From positions 21,536-85,535 of the forward strand of contig USFB01000006.1 in NCBI GenBank assembly GCA_900553895.1: a stretch of 64,000 bases of DNA, given 5' to 3'. The notes below the pieces were generated by a model. That model was not told where the DNA came from. It was given only the letters and a program-made list of their open reading frames with translations, and made no database searches. Position 1 is the first letter of the stretch. Each line of letters begins with the position of its first letter. The translations under genes were made by a program, and so were the position numbers. Positions 53,342-62,477 of the stretch are shown here, in pieces. The stretch is from an uncultured bacterium. GTDB taxonomy: Bacteria > Cyanobacteriota > Vampirovibrionia > Gastranaerophilales > Gastranaerophilaceae.

Positions 53342-54213
53342 TGAAGGGAATTGTTTTAGCAGGTGGAAGCGGCACAAGGCTTTATCCTAGTACAATGACT
53401 GTTTCAAAACAGTTGTTGCCCGTTTATGATAAACCTATGGTTTATTATCCGATTTCAGTTTTAATGCTTGCAGGTGTTCGAGAAATACTTATTATCTCGA
53501 CTCCGCACGATTTACCAAACTTTAAAACGCTTTTGGGTGACGGTTCTCAGTTTGGCGTGAAGTTTTCTTATAAAGAACAGCCAAGTCCTGACGGATTGGC
53601 TCAAGCTTTTGTTCTTGGAGAAGAATTTATTGATAACGACGATGTTGCTTTAATTTTGGGCGATAATATCTTTTATGGTGCAGGATTTTCTGCACAACTT
53701 AAAAAAGCAGTTAAAAGTGCAAAAGAGAAACAAGAAGCAACTGTTTTCGGGTATTTGGTAAAAGACCCTGAAAGATTTGGTGTTGTTGAGTTTGATGAAA
53801 ACGGAAAAGCTATTTCTATTGAAGAAAAACCGACAGAACCTAAATCAAACTACGCAGTAACAGGTTTGTATTTCTATGATAACAGTGTTATAGAAAAAGC
53901 AAAGTCCTTAAAACCTTCTAAACGTGGTGAATTAGAAATTACCGATTTAAATAGAATCTATTTAGAAGAAGGTAAATTAAACGTTGAAAAATTCGGCAGA
54001 GGATTTGCGTGGCTAGATACAGGAACTCACAATTCTTTGTTAAAAGCAGGGCAATATGTTCAGACTATTGAAGAAAACCAAGGAATTAAAATAGCCTGCT
54101 TGGAAGAAGTTGCGATAAGAATGGGTTATTTGAGCAAAGATGAAATCTTAGAAAATATTTCAGGATATAAAAACAACGAATATTATAATTATATCAAATT
54201 TTTACAAGTGTAA
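53341..54213 (+). CDS. rfbA: Glucose-1-phosphate thymidylyltransferase
   Basis: 290 residues from ATG 53341, chosen because the family starts MKGIVLAGGSGTRLYP; fourteen upstream codons are inside rfbB. Also VSKQLLPVYDKPMVYYPIS, ALILGDNIFYG and RGFAWLDTGTHNSLL. Makes dTDP-glucose, the first step of the pathway. The reductase gene rfbD is not in this window, so dTDP-4-keto-rhamnose may be reduced by an enzyme elsewhere. Tail overlaps cca by twelve bases. Confidence 0.97.
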   Translation: MKGIVLAGGSGTRLYPSTMTVSKQLLPVYDKPMVYYPISVLMLAGVREILIISTPHDLPNFKTLLGDGSQFGVKFSYKEQPSPDGLAQAFVLGEEFIDNDDVALILGDNIFYGAGFSAQLKKAVKSAKEKQEATVFGYLVKDPERFGVVEFDENGKAISIEEKPTEPKSNYAVTGLYFYDNSVIEKAKSLKPSKRGELEITDLNRIYLEEGKLNVEKFGRGFAWLDTGTHNSLLKAGQYVQTIEENQGIKIACLEEVAIRMGYLSKDEILENISGYKNNEYYNYIKFLQV

Positions 54214-55569
54214 ATTTTTAATATAATTAACTGCTTCTTCGTGTGTGGTAATATCGCCGTTCAGTTGAGCTTCGTTTATAGCATTTATTATTTCACCCAA
54301 TTTTGGCGATGGTTTTATATTTAAAATCTCCATAATTTCTCGCCCGTCAATAAGTTTAGGTAACGGGGCAAGAGAGTCTTTTTTGCTTAAATAAAAATCC
54401 AAAAGTTTATCTAATCCGCTGATATTAGTGTTTACAATTTCTTCCGTTATATCAACGCCTCTGGCTGATAAACGATCGGCTTTAGCTAAAATAATATTAT
54501 CAACAACGTTATCATCCATTTTGCGAACATAGCGCATCATTACTTTGTCATTCAAATTTGGCGCAACTATTACATTTGAAGGGTAAATATGATTTTTAAT
54601 CATGCAAGATATGTATTCGATTTGCTTTTTAGAAAATTTCAAATCTCTAAGTAATGGTACTACCATTTTAGAACCGATATCATCATGTTTAATAAAACGA
54701 TGCCGTCCGCTTTCTTCTATTGTCCAAGTTGAAAATTTACCGATATCATGCAAAAATCCTGCAAGTTTTAAATGATTTATGCGAGGGAATCCGCCAAAAT
54801 CAATCGCATTCAAATGCTCTTTTTCAAAGCCTGAAATTTTATTATATAAAATTTCAATTTGTCTAACGGTTTCTACAACATGGTGAAATAAATCCAAATG
54901 ATGATGAGTATTTGGTGGAACTTTTTTCATTTCTGTTACACAAGGGGATATTTTTTCTAACAGCCCAAATTCATCCATTTTTAGCAACGCGCCAGATGCG
55001 AAATCTCCACCAAAAAGTTTCATTATTTCATAATTAATTCTTTCTTTGGCAGGGTTTAGAGCCAATGGTAAGTATTTTTTTAATGCGTTTTCAAGCTCTA
55101 TTGTCATTTTAAAACCGGTTACGGCATAAAATCTGAACGCTCTTAATATTCTAAGCGGGTCATCTTCGAAATTCTTATCGTCAATATGTCTTAAAACTTT
55201 GTTTTTTAAATCTTTTAATCCGCCTGTTACATCGACAAATTTATCACTAGCTAAATCATAAGCGATAGCGTTTATTGTAAAATCACGTCTTTTCAAATCT
55301 TCTTCAATAGTATTTCCTTGTAGTTCAGATATATCTAAAAAATTGATTTTGTCAGGCAAAACTACTCTGTAAATCTTGTTTTCGTTATCCAGTTCAATAA
55401 ACGTTCCGTCCCACTTGTTAGCGATTTTTTTTGCAAAATTTTCAGCACCTTTGATACTTATATCTCTATCGCAGAAAACACAATTTTTTGTAAACAAATC
55501 TCTAATAGTACCGCCAACAAGATAGCCTTCGTTTATTTCTTTTAAAACAAAATCATCCCTGATATTCAT
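54202..55569 (-). CDS. cca: tRNA nucleotidyltransferase (CCA-adding/poly(A) polymerase family) with HD domain
   Basis: 455 residues. Head domain GYLVGGTIRDLFTKNCV and DRDIS metal site, RRDFTINAIAYDL and DPLRILRAFRFYA; central HD domain with LAGFLHDIGKFSTW and HDDIGSKMVVPLL. It completes or repairs the tRNA 3' CCA; the tRNA genes here encode no CCA, so such an enzyme is required. Whether it adds CC, A or all three cannot be read. Overlaps rsmE by 17 bases. Confidence 0.92.
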   Translation of the reverse strand: MNIRDDFVLKEINEGYLVGGTIRDLFTKNCVFCDRDISIKGAENFAKKIANKWDGTFIELDNENKIYRVVLPDKINFLDISELQGNTIEEDLKRRDFTINAIAYDLASDKFVDVTGGLKDLKNKVLRHIDDKNFEDDPLRILRAFRFYAVTGFKMTIELENALKKYLPLALNPAKERINYEIMKLFGGDFASGALLKMDEFGLLEKISPCVTEMKKVPPNTHHHLDLFHHVVETVRQIEILYNKISGFEKEHLNAIDFGGFPRINHLKLAGFLHDIGKFSTWTIEESGRHRFIKHDDIGSKMVVPLLRDLKFSKKQIEYISCMIKNHIYPSNVIVAPNLNDKVMMRYVRKMDDNVVDNIILAKADRLSARGVDITEEIVNTNISGLDKLLDFYLSKKDSLAPLPKLIDGREIMEILNIKPSPKLGEIINAINEAQLNGDITTHEEAVNYIKNLHL

Positions 55570-56272
55570 AAACTATATCTCCAAGCGTTACAATTACAGC
55601 GGTTTCAGCTTTTAAAATTAAATCCCCCAAACTTATTAACGGCAAATTTTTACTTTTGAAATAATCAAACTCTTTTTGTGAAAAACCGCCTTCTGGGCCG
55701 ATTATAGCAAGAATTCTTTCACCCTTTTTTGTCGGATTTTCACTTAAGTATTGTTTTAAGCTTTTTTCAGTTGAGCGTTCAGCCAAAACAATTATTTTAT
55801 CAAAATCTTTTTGCAGAATTTCTTCAAATGTAGTCGGCGCAAAACAAGTTGGAATTTTTGCACGCTCACATTGCTTCGAAGCCTCAAACATAACCTTTTG
55901 CCACTTTTCTTGTTTATTTACTCTTAAAGCGCAATTATCTGTAAAAACAGGATAAACTCCGCGCACGCCGAGCTCGGTTGCCTTTTCCATTACTGTTAAT
56001 TGAGCATCACTTCTTAAAGGTGATTGTGCTAAAAATAAGTCAAATTCTAAATCTCGCTTTGATAAATATGATTTTTCAATTTCACAAATAATTTCTTTAG
56101 AATTAATTTCAGAAATTTTTGTTTCATATTGAATTTGATTTTCATCAATCAATAAAAGCTTTTCCCCGCATCTGGCGCGCAAAGAGCGTGCGATATGACG
56201 GTAATTGTCTGCATCAGAAATTGTAATTTTGTTATCTGTTTTATTATTTGAATCAATAAAAAAATGTGGCAT
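55553..56272 (-). CDS. rsmE: 16S rRNA m3U1498 methyltransferase
   Basis: 239 residues, SPOUT methyltransferase with N-terminal PUA-like domain. Knotted SAM site: LAIIGPEGGFSQKEFDYF and LISLGDLILKAETAVI; also the FLAQSPLRSDAQLTVMEKAT family stretch. Methylates U1498 of 16S rRNA. Together with cca and the MATE gene it forms a minus-strand run. Confidence 0.95.
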   Translation of the reverse strand: MPHFFIDSNNKTDNKITISDADNYRHIARSLRARCGEKLLLIDENQIQYETKISEINSKEIICEIEKSYLSKRDLEFDLFLAQSPLRSDAQLTVMEKATELGVRGVYPVFTDNCALRVNKQEKWQKVMFEASKQCERAKIPTCFAPTTFEEILQKDFDKIIVLAERSTEKSLKQYLSENPTKKGERILAIIGPEGGFSQKEFDYFKSKNLPLISLGDLILKAETAVIVTLGDIVYEYQG

Positions 56273-56284
56273 ATAAAATCCTTA

Positions 56285-57586
56285 TCAGTTCATTTTTTTG
56301 AATTTTATTAACATTGTTGTAAACATTATAGAACATAAAACAACAGCTGCGCAAACTAAACCGTACCAAAAGCCCAACAAATCCATATTGTATTTAAAAG
56401 CAAGCAAACAACCTAAAGGTATTGACACCAACCAATAGCCAATGAAATTCGAAATCATAACAATACCTGTTTGTTTTAAGCCTCTGAAAATACCGGCAAG
56501 AGCAACTTGTAAACCGTCGAAAACTTGGAAGAAACAAAGTGCAAAAACAATTGGTATACAAACATTTATAAGTTCTTGGTCTTTTGTAAATAAACTTACC
56601 AAGAATTTTGGGAATGTGCCGACAACAATAGCAGAACAAGCCATAAAAGCTACTGCCATTGTAATTCCTGTGAACGCGTAAGTTTTAAGTGATTTATAAT
56701 ATTTTGCCCCGTTTGCAAAGCCGACTTTAACAGCTGTTGCGTTAGATATAGCAAATGGAATCATGAACGAAACCGTAGTTAAAGTGCAAACAATGTTTTG
56801 CGCCGCCGCATAAATTCCTGAAATTCTACCTAAAATAACAGTTGTAGCGTTAAAGCCTATAAATTCTATAACAACCGCCAATGATGATGGAGTTCCGACT
56901 TTTAATAAATCTTTATAGAAATCTTTATCTTTATAATGTTGAATGTTAGTTTTGTGGAAACAGTACCAAAAAAGAATTCCACCCATTAAATATCTTGTAA
57001 TAAGTGTAGATAACGCTAAACCTTTTGTTCCCATTTCAGGTATCGGGCCGTAACCAAATGCAAAAATAATGTTTAAAATTAAATTTACAAATATACAAAT
57101 AACAGTTAATACATTTGGAAAAACAACTATTTCGAAAGCTTGCAAGTATTCTTTCGACATACAATGCAAATATGCGCCAAAAATAGAAAACGAAATTATC
57201 CAAAAATAATCTTTTACAAGTTGCGCCAAATGTGGTTCAAAACCTAATTTATCAATTATAGGAATAAATGCCATAACTGCAAAAGAAATAATAATAGAAG
57301 CAATTGTTGTAAATTTTAAAGCAGGATAAAAATATTTTTCAGCATCTTTTCCTGCGCCTCTATAATTAGAAAGAATCGCAGAAAGACTGCTAATAATTCC
57401 GATGCCAATCATTACAATGCAGTTAATAATAGCATTTGCAATACTTACAGATGCAAGAGTTTCTGTCGAATGTCTGCCTGCTACAATTACATCGCCAACA
57501 CCGATTAAAATAAAACCAAGGTTTCCAAGCATAATCGGCAACGCGATATTTAAAATATCTTTAATATAAAAATTTCTAACTAGCAT
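56285..57586 (-). CDS. MATE-family efflux transporter
   Basis: 433 residues with about twelve hydrophobic segments. ALPIMLGNLGFILIGVGDVI at the N-terminus and the two-fold repeat with LLKVGTPSSLAVVIEFIGFN are MATE hallmarks. It would export drugs or metabolites with sodium or proton antiport. Twelve bases upstream of rsmE. Start has no strong ribosome site. Confidence 0.87.
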   Translation of the reverse strand: MLVRNFYIKDILNIALPIMLGNLGFILIGVGDVIVAGRHSTETLASVSIANAIINCIVMIGIGIISSLSAILSNYRGAGKDAEKYFYPALKFTTIASIIISFAVMAFIPIIDKLGFEPHLAQLVKDYFWIISFSIFGAYLHCMSKEYLQAFEIVVFPNVLTVICIFVNLILNIIFAFGYGPIPEMGTKGLALSTLITRYLMGGILFWYCFHKTNIQHYKDKDFYKDLLKVGTPSSLAVVIEFIGFNATTVILGRISGIYAAAQNIVCTLTTVSFMIPFAISNATAVKVGFANGAKYYKSLKTYAFTGITMAVAFMACSAIVVGTFPKFLVSLFTKDQELINVCIPIVFALCFFQVFDGLQVALAGIFRGLKQTGIVMISNFIGYWLVSIPLGCLLAFKYNMDLLGFWYGLVCAAVVLCSIMFTTMLIKFKKMN

Positions 57587-57631
57587 AATATGTCTATTGT
57601 ACTATAAAAATCAGTGCTTCGCATTGTTTTA

Positions 57632-58351
57632 TTATACCGGAACAAATATTGCGTCCGGCTTTTTCAATTTCGTTGTTATGCCGTCAGAAACTCCTCTACC
57701 GTCACCGGTTGTTATTTCCACGTGTCCGTAATTCTTGTCATATCCTTGAGAATTCCTATTAAATACGATTACGCATCCTGCAGGCAAATCTTTTACGTTG
57801 ACACTGTTTGGTGAAATCTCTTTAAAATTACTGTTATTGCGCAAAATACTTGCCACTTGATAACCGTGTCCACTTTGGTATGCGCCAAGCCCTGTTTTTG
57901 CAATTGCTGTTTTTACATATCGGGCACAATTTCCGGAAGAGCCTTTAGCGTGACTTAGTGCATAGTTCGCCAACCGTTTTCCCGCTTGTGCATTATAGTC
58001 ACTTATTGAAAAACTTGTTTTTGGTTTATTCGATAAACTAAAGTTATCACCAATACCTGTATTCCAACGGCTGTAATCAGGCATTGTAAAAGCAGAATTA
58101 TTCCAAGAATTATCCCAAATATTGTTATTGAATGAGAAATTAAAATTATTCATAGAGGTAAAGTTAAATAACGATGGCATATTAAAATTGCCAAAACTAG
58201 GGAAACTCCAGTTGTTGAAACCAGAAGAAAAGATGTTCAAATCAAAGAAAGAAGGCATAAAATCACACGAAAATGTCGGAGAGAACCAATTGTTCCACCC
58301 TGACATAAAATTGCCCATATTCAGCTTTGAAAAATTATCGATAAATGTCAT
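57632..58351 (-). CDS. CHAP/NlpC-like cysteine hydrolase with Asn/Phe-rich N-terminus
   Basis: 239 residues. Residues 1-100 are a low-complexity N/F/S/W segment with repeats such as FNNWSFPSFGNFNMPSLF; no signal peptide is apparent. Residues about 115-239 look like a CHAP/NlpC amidase: C142 in SSGNCARYV, H210 in KNYGHVEITTGDGRG. It might cleave peptidoglycan peptides or act at the surface after non-classical export. AGGAT precedes the ATG. Confidence 0.7.
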   Translation of the reverse strand: MTFIDNFSKLNMGNFMSGWNNWFSPTFSCDFMPSFFDLNIFSSGFNNWSFPSFGNFNMPSLFNFTSMNNFNFSFNNNIWDNSWNNSAFTMPDYSRWNTGIGDNFSLSNKPKTSFSISDYNAQAGKRLANYALSHAKGSSGNCARYVKTAIAKTGLGAYQSGHGYQVASILRNNSNFKEISPNSVNVKDLPAGCVIVFNRNSQGYDKNYGHVEITTGDGRGVSDGITTKLKKPDAIFVPV

Positions 58352-58481
58352 GACTTGATATCCTAAATATATAAAGTAAATTCAGATATCAAAATTGACT
58401 TTTTGTAACAAAACTTAAGCAATCAGGTTATAACGAATTCTGTTTGTAACTTTCATCATACCCGGACTTGATAATAAAATT

Positions 58482-58554
<73 letters not shown>

Positions 58555-58570
58555 ACAAAAACATTTTAAT

Positions 58571-58597
58571 ATGTGCTTGCAATAAATGCAAGCACAT
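58571..58597 (-). terminator. Hairpin after the EmrB-type gene
   Basis: ATGTGCTTGCA (58571-58581), five-base loop, TGCAAGCACAT (58587-58597), perfect. It follows the exporter stop on the minus strand and precedes tRNA-Thr; the following T run is interrupted, so termination is only likely. Confidence 0.5.
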
Positions 58598-58601
58598 GAA
58601 A

Positions 58602-60164
58602 TTATTCTTCTTTAATTTTCTTTAACAATAAAATCAACGGCGTAATAATTATTCCGGCTACTGCAAAAATTCTAAACGCATCAATAAACGCTGACAAATT
58701 TGCTTGTTGCATTAACAATTGATAAGCCGTGTGTTGTCCCATATAAGTTGCTGTATGCGGATCAAACGTCGTCATAAACGCACTTCCGTAAGTTTGAACT
58801 CTTTCTGTGTAATTTTGCGCAGTATCTGTTAAATGCTGAATTAACATAAATTGGTGTTTTTGCGCACCACGAGAAAGCAATGTTGCAACAATTGATGTTC
58901 CAAATGCACCGCCGAGGTTTTTAAGCAAGTTCTGCAAACCACTGGCGTTCGTCATTTGGTCATTACTGATTGTCGCCATAGATAAAGTAATAATCGGAAT
59001 CATTGCAAGTCCCAAACCAATCCCGAACAAAAAGTTTGGAATAGCGATATTCATTGTAGAAATTTGCAAATTTAAACCGCCAAGCATCCAGCTTGCGCCT
59101 GCAATACTTGTTAAACCTATCATAACCAAAATTCTGTTGTCTATAACATTGGCTAATGTTGCACATAAAACCATTGCAGTTAATGCCCCAACACCACGAG
59201 GCATCATTGATAAACCACTTTTGAACGCATCATACCCCATAAGCGATTGCAAGAATTGTGGGAGAATCGCCATTGATGCCAAAAGTACGGCTTGCATTAC
59301 AATCTGAACAAGCGTTCCAACAAAAAAGTTTTTATCTTTAAATACACTTAAATCAACAAGCGAATCTTTATTTTTTATTTGAGAAATCAAAAATGCTAAG
59401 CCGGTTGCACAAGATATTGCAGACAACCAACAAATCCAAGGTGCATTAAACCAGTCTGCGTTATTACCTTTATCAAGGACAATTTGTAAAGTCAAAAGCC
59501 AAACAGAAAGCATGAAAAAGCCAAATGCGTCTGTTTTTACGTTTTGTTGTTTTCTTGCATAAGGCGGATCAAAAAGAAAAACATTAGACAAAATTACGGC
59601 AATTATACCAAATGGAATGTTAATAAAATAAATAAATGGCCAAGACCAATTTTCTGTAAGCCAACCTCCTAATACAGGCCCTGCAATTGGCGCAAGTACA
59701 ATTACCAACCCGAACACAGCCATTGCTTTTCCTCTATCTTGTGGTTTAAAATTTTCCATCAAAATTGCTTGAGAAATAGGAAGCAAACCACCGCCACCAA
59801 TACCTTGTAATATACGAGCAAAAATCATAGTTTCTAAGTTTTTCGACAAACCGCAAAGAGCAGAAGCAACTGTAAACAATATAATACTTAATGTGAAAAA
59901 GTTTTTTCTACCAAGGACTTTACTAAACCATCCTACCATCGGAATTACAATACCACTGGCAATTAAATAGAAAGTCAAAATCCACATAGATTCTTCTCTA
60001 CTTACGGAAAAGCTTCCTGCCATGTGTGGTAACGCTACGTTTGCAATTGTTTCATCCAATACAAACATAAACGCTGCGGTCATTGTCGGTAAACACGTAA
60101 GCCAAGGATTTATATTTGGTTGCTCTTCTTCAAAATTTTCAATTTTTGCTACTTTTTCGCTCAT
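58602..60164 (-). CDS. DHA2-family multidrug exporter (EmrB-like)
   Basis: 520 residues, about fourteen hydrophobic segments. FVLDETIANVALPHMAGSF (TM1 motif D1), WFSKVLGRKNFFTLS (motif A), ARILQGIGGGGLLPISQAIL and the motif C stretch APIAGPVLGGWLTENW identify DHA2 drug:H+ antiporters. EmrB normally works with an EmrA adaptor; none is adjacent. Its upstream gap carries repeat R4. Confidence 0.92.
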   Translation of the reverse strand: MSEKVAKIENFEEEQPNINPWLTCLPTMTAAFMFVLDETIANVALPHMAGSFSVSREESMWILTFYLIASGIVIPMVGWFSKVLGRKNFFTLSIILFTVASALCGLSKNLETMIFARILQGIGGGGLLPISQAILMENFKPQDRGKAMAVFGLVIVLAPIAGPVLGGWLTENWSWPFIYFINIPFGIIAVILSNVFLFDPPYARKQQNVKTDAFGFFMLSVWLLTLQIVLDKGNNADWFNAPWICWLSAISCATGLAFLISQIKNKDSLVDLSVFKDKNFFVGTLVQIVMQAVLLASMAILPQFLQSLMGYDAFKSGLSMMPRGVGALTAMVLCATLANVIDNRILVMIGLTSIAGASWMLGGLNLQISTMNIAIPNFLFGIGLGLAMIPIITLSMATISNDQMTNASGLQNLLKNLGGAFGTSIVATLLSRGAQKHQFMLIQHLTDTAQNYTERVQTYGSAFMTTFDPHTATYMGQHTAYQLLMQQANLSAFIDAFRIFAVAGIIITPLILLLKKIKEE

Positions 60165-60216
60165 GTATAAAAAATTCCTATTCTTATTGCATTAATACTT
60201 TTATGGTTTGCTTTGT

Positions 60217-60300
60217 CACATCGAATGGTTATCTGCTCCTCGCAATGACTTGAAGGTATGACACCAAGTCATTGCTAAAAATCTTACGTTTTTCTAGCAA
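60217..60300. repeat. Dispersed repeat R4 copy with two perfect hairpins
   Basis: CTCCTCGCAATGACTTG pairs through GCAATGACTTG (60242-60252) with CAAGTCATTGC (60265-60275); TGCTAAAAA/TTTTTCTAGCA follows. Recalls the TTCCTCGCAATAAC copy at 37201. Confidence 0.6.
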
Positions 60301-60379
60301 CCCTTATTAAAGTATAAAAAAATCCTATCATAAATGTGTTGCAAATGCAACATGTTGTAAGCACAACACACTCAAGATA

Positions 60380-60409
60380 TTGCACAACCATTATAAAATA
60401 TGATACAAT
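60380..60409 (+). promoter_or_regulatory. Promoter of the 60416 gene, predicted leaderless
   Basis: TTGCAC (60380-60385), 18-base spacer, TACAAT (60404-60409), ATG six bases later; no Shine-Dalgarno. Confidence 0.55.
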
Positions 60410-60415
60410 CTAGAC

Positions 60416-61639
60416 ATGGAAAATTTTGATTACGGAATTATCGGTGGCGGACCTGCTGGCTATACAGTTGCGATGTTTTTAGCCAAACAAGGGAAAACAG
60501 TTGTACTATTTGAAAAGGACTGTATTGGCGGAACGTGTTTAAATAGAGGATGTATACCGACGAAATCATTTCTTCATTCTTCTGAAATTTATCAAAAGAT
60601 TAAAAATTCAAGTGATTTTGGCATTAGTTTTGATAATTTCAATTTTGATTTTTCTAAAGTTGTAGAAAAAAAGAATCAAACAGTTTTAAAAATTCGCAAA
60701 TCTTTAGAACTTGCCGTTAAAAATTCAGGAGTAAAAATAGTTTATGATGAAGCTTGTGTTGATGGTAATTTAATAAAAACTAAAACCGAAACTTTTAAAG
60801 CAGGCAAAACAATTCTTGCAACAGGTTCAAAGCCAAGAGAAATCAAAGGTTTAGAGTTTAATGGAGAATTTATATTAAGTTCAGACGATGTTTTGAATTT
60901 ACAAACGTTGCCAAAATCTGTTTTAATAGTAGGCTCCGGCGCAATAGGTCTTGAATGGGCACGAATTTTTTCTAATTTCGATGTTCAAGTAACCGTTGTT
61001 GAAATGGCAGAACATTTGTTACCATTGGCTGATATTGAGGTTTCTAAGCGAGTAGAGAGAATCTTCAAACAGAAAAAAATTAAGTATTATTTGAATGATT
61101 CTATTTTTGAAATCAAAAATAGAACTGTAATATTGAAAAACGGAGCTGAAATAACACCTGATTTCATCCTTGTTGCTGTTGGCAGACAAGCGGTTTGTCC
61201 CGATTGTGAAGCAGAAGTTATAGGTGATGCTTGCAGTGAAATTCAACTTGCACACTACGCAATACATCAGGCAAAAGCTTTGGCACTCAGAATTCCATTC
61301 GATAAAAAACTGGTGCCTTCCGTAATCTATGGAGAACCTGAAATCGCTTGGGTCGGCACAAGAGAACAAGACATTGACGAAAGTTATAATGTAGCTAAAC
61401 TGCCTGTAACAGCACTTGGAAAAGCTTGGTGCGATGATGCAACAGAAGGTTTTATAAAAATAATAACGAAAGATGGATTCATAAAAGGTGCGCATATCGT
61501 ATCAAAAGAAGCTTCTTCACTTATTCATACAATTTTAATTGCAATGCAGAACAATATAAAAATTGATGACTTAAAGAAAATCTGCTTTGCACACCCTACA
61601 TATTCTGAAGGTATATTTGATTTAATCATTAATATGTAA
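60416..61639 (+). CDS. Dihydrolipoamide dehydrogenase-like flavoprotein disulfide reductase
   Basis: 407 residues. FAD-binding IIGGGPAGYTVAMFLAKQGK, redox-active C41/C46 in GGTCLNRGCIPTKS, NAD-binding ILIVGSGAIGLEW-like segment VLIVGSGAIGLEWARIF, and the C-terminal dimer-interface AHPTYSEG that supplies the catalytic histidine-glutamate pair. About 60 residues shorter than typical Lpd (470), mainly between NAD and interface domains. It may serve a 2-oxoacid dehydrogenase or glycine cleavage system coded elsewhere; mercuric or glutathione reductase seem less likely. Probably leaderless. Confidence 0.82.
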   Translation: MENFDYGIIGGGPAGYTVAMFLAKQGKTVVLFEKDCIGGTCLNRGCIPTKSFLHSSEIYQKIKNSSDFGISFDNFNFDFSKVVEKKNQTVLKIRKSLELAVKNSGVKIVYDEACVDGNLIKTKTETFKAGKTILATGSKPREIKGLEFNGEFILSSDDVLNLQTLPKSVLIVGSGAIGLEWARIFSNFDVQVTVVEMAEHLLPLADIEVSKRVERIFKQKKIKYYLNDSIFEIKNRTVILKNGAEITPDFILVAVGRQAVCPDCEAEVIGDACSEIQLAHYAIHQAKALALRIPFDKKLVPSVIYGEPEIAWVGTREQDIDESYNVAKLPVTALGKAWCDDATEGFIKIITKDGFIKGAHIVSKEASSLIHTILIAMQNNIKIDDLKKICFAHPTYSEGIFDLIINM

Positions 61640-61736
61640 CGGTTTATTTTAAGTCAATTATTATTAACTTTTGTAAATAAAAGGCAATTTTTATTTTGTT
61701 CATGTTTTTATATAAATACAGTGTGGAGGTCGTTTT

Positions 61737-62402
61737 ATGTTTGAAGTTAATAATGGTATTGTAAAAATTGACGGTTCTAAAGGAAAATATGATGGCAAGG
61801 TTACTGATCCTTCAGTGAGATATGGTAGAAATGCTGTTGAAAATTATTATACATATTTAGAAAAACCTATTGTTGAAGATAAAATGACAACCGCACCAAT
61901 TTTGGACTTTGGTCTTAATCCTGATGCGACTAAAAATAATGAAGATAAATTAAATAAGTTTTTAAAAGAAAATGATGAATATTTAAACGCACTACCACCT
62001 TTACAATATGAATATCGATATATGCCTCAAGGTCCGGTAAATACTAAAGCTGTATTAGGTGCAGCTTATGAAGAAATGGGAGAAAACAAAGAGTTATCCG
62101 TTAATGAATTAGATAGCCATTTCGCTCCTGATGATAACTTTACTTCTAAAGCACTCGATTTGAATAATGATGGAAAAATAGATATTGCAGAATATGGTTC
62201 TAGTATTCTAGCTGCAGATATGTTGAGCAAAGCTGATACACCAAATCCTGCAAATATTGATGGTACAATAAATAAAAAAGGATTTGATGCTGTGTTAGCT
62301 TATACACAAAAAAGCAATGCCACTGCAGCTGCTAAATTATATTCTAATATTTACAATACATATAATTTAGGCGAAGCACAAAAAGATTTTAAAGCTGACT
62401 AA
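61737..62402 (+). CDS. EF-hand-containing hypothetical protein
   Basis: 221 residues with a perfect GGAGGT ribosome site. Residues 141-152 (DLNNDGKIDIAE) are a canonical calcium-binding EF loop with Asp/Asn at 1, 3, 5, Gly 6, Ile 8 and Glu 12. A second, weaker acidic helix-loop lies near 108-120 (LSVNELDSHFAPDD). No signal peptide or membrane segment. Tyrosine- and asparagine-rich elsewhere. Flanked by Lpd-like and ilvE genes; role unknown. Confidence 0.75.
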   Translation: MFEVNNGIVKIDGSKGKYDGKVTDPSVRYGRNAVENYYTYLEKPIVEDKMTTAPILDFGLNPDATKNNEDKLNKFLKENDEYLNALPPLQYEYRYMPQGPVNTKAVLGAAYEEMGENKELSVNELDSHFAPDDNFTSKALDLNNDGKIDIAEYGSSILAADMLSKADTPNPANIDGTINKKGFDAVLAYTQKSNATAAAKLYSNIYNTYNLGEAQKDFKAD

Positions 62403-62420
62403 CATTTAATTAAAAACATA

Positions 62421-62463
62421 AAACAAGAAGGGGGTAATATTTTTGAATTACCACCTTTTGTTT
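62421..62463. terminator. Imperfect bidirectional terminator between EF-hand gene and ilvE
   Basis: AAACAAGAAGG and GGTAAT pair with ATTACC and CCTTTTGTTT; one bulge. Located in the convergent gap. Confidence 0.65.
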
Positions 62464-62477
62464 GATTATTTTGCAAA

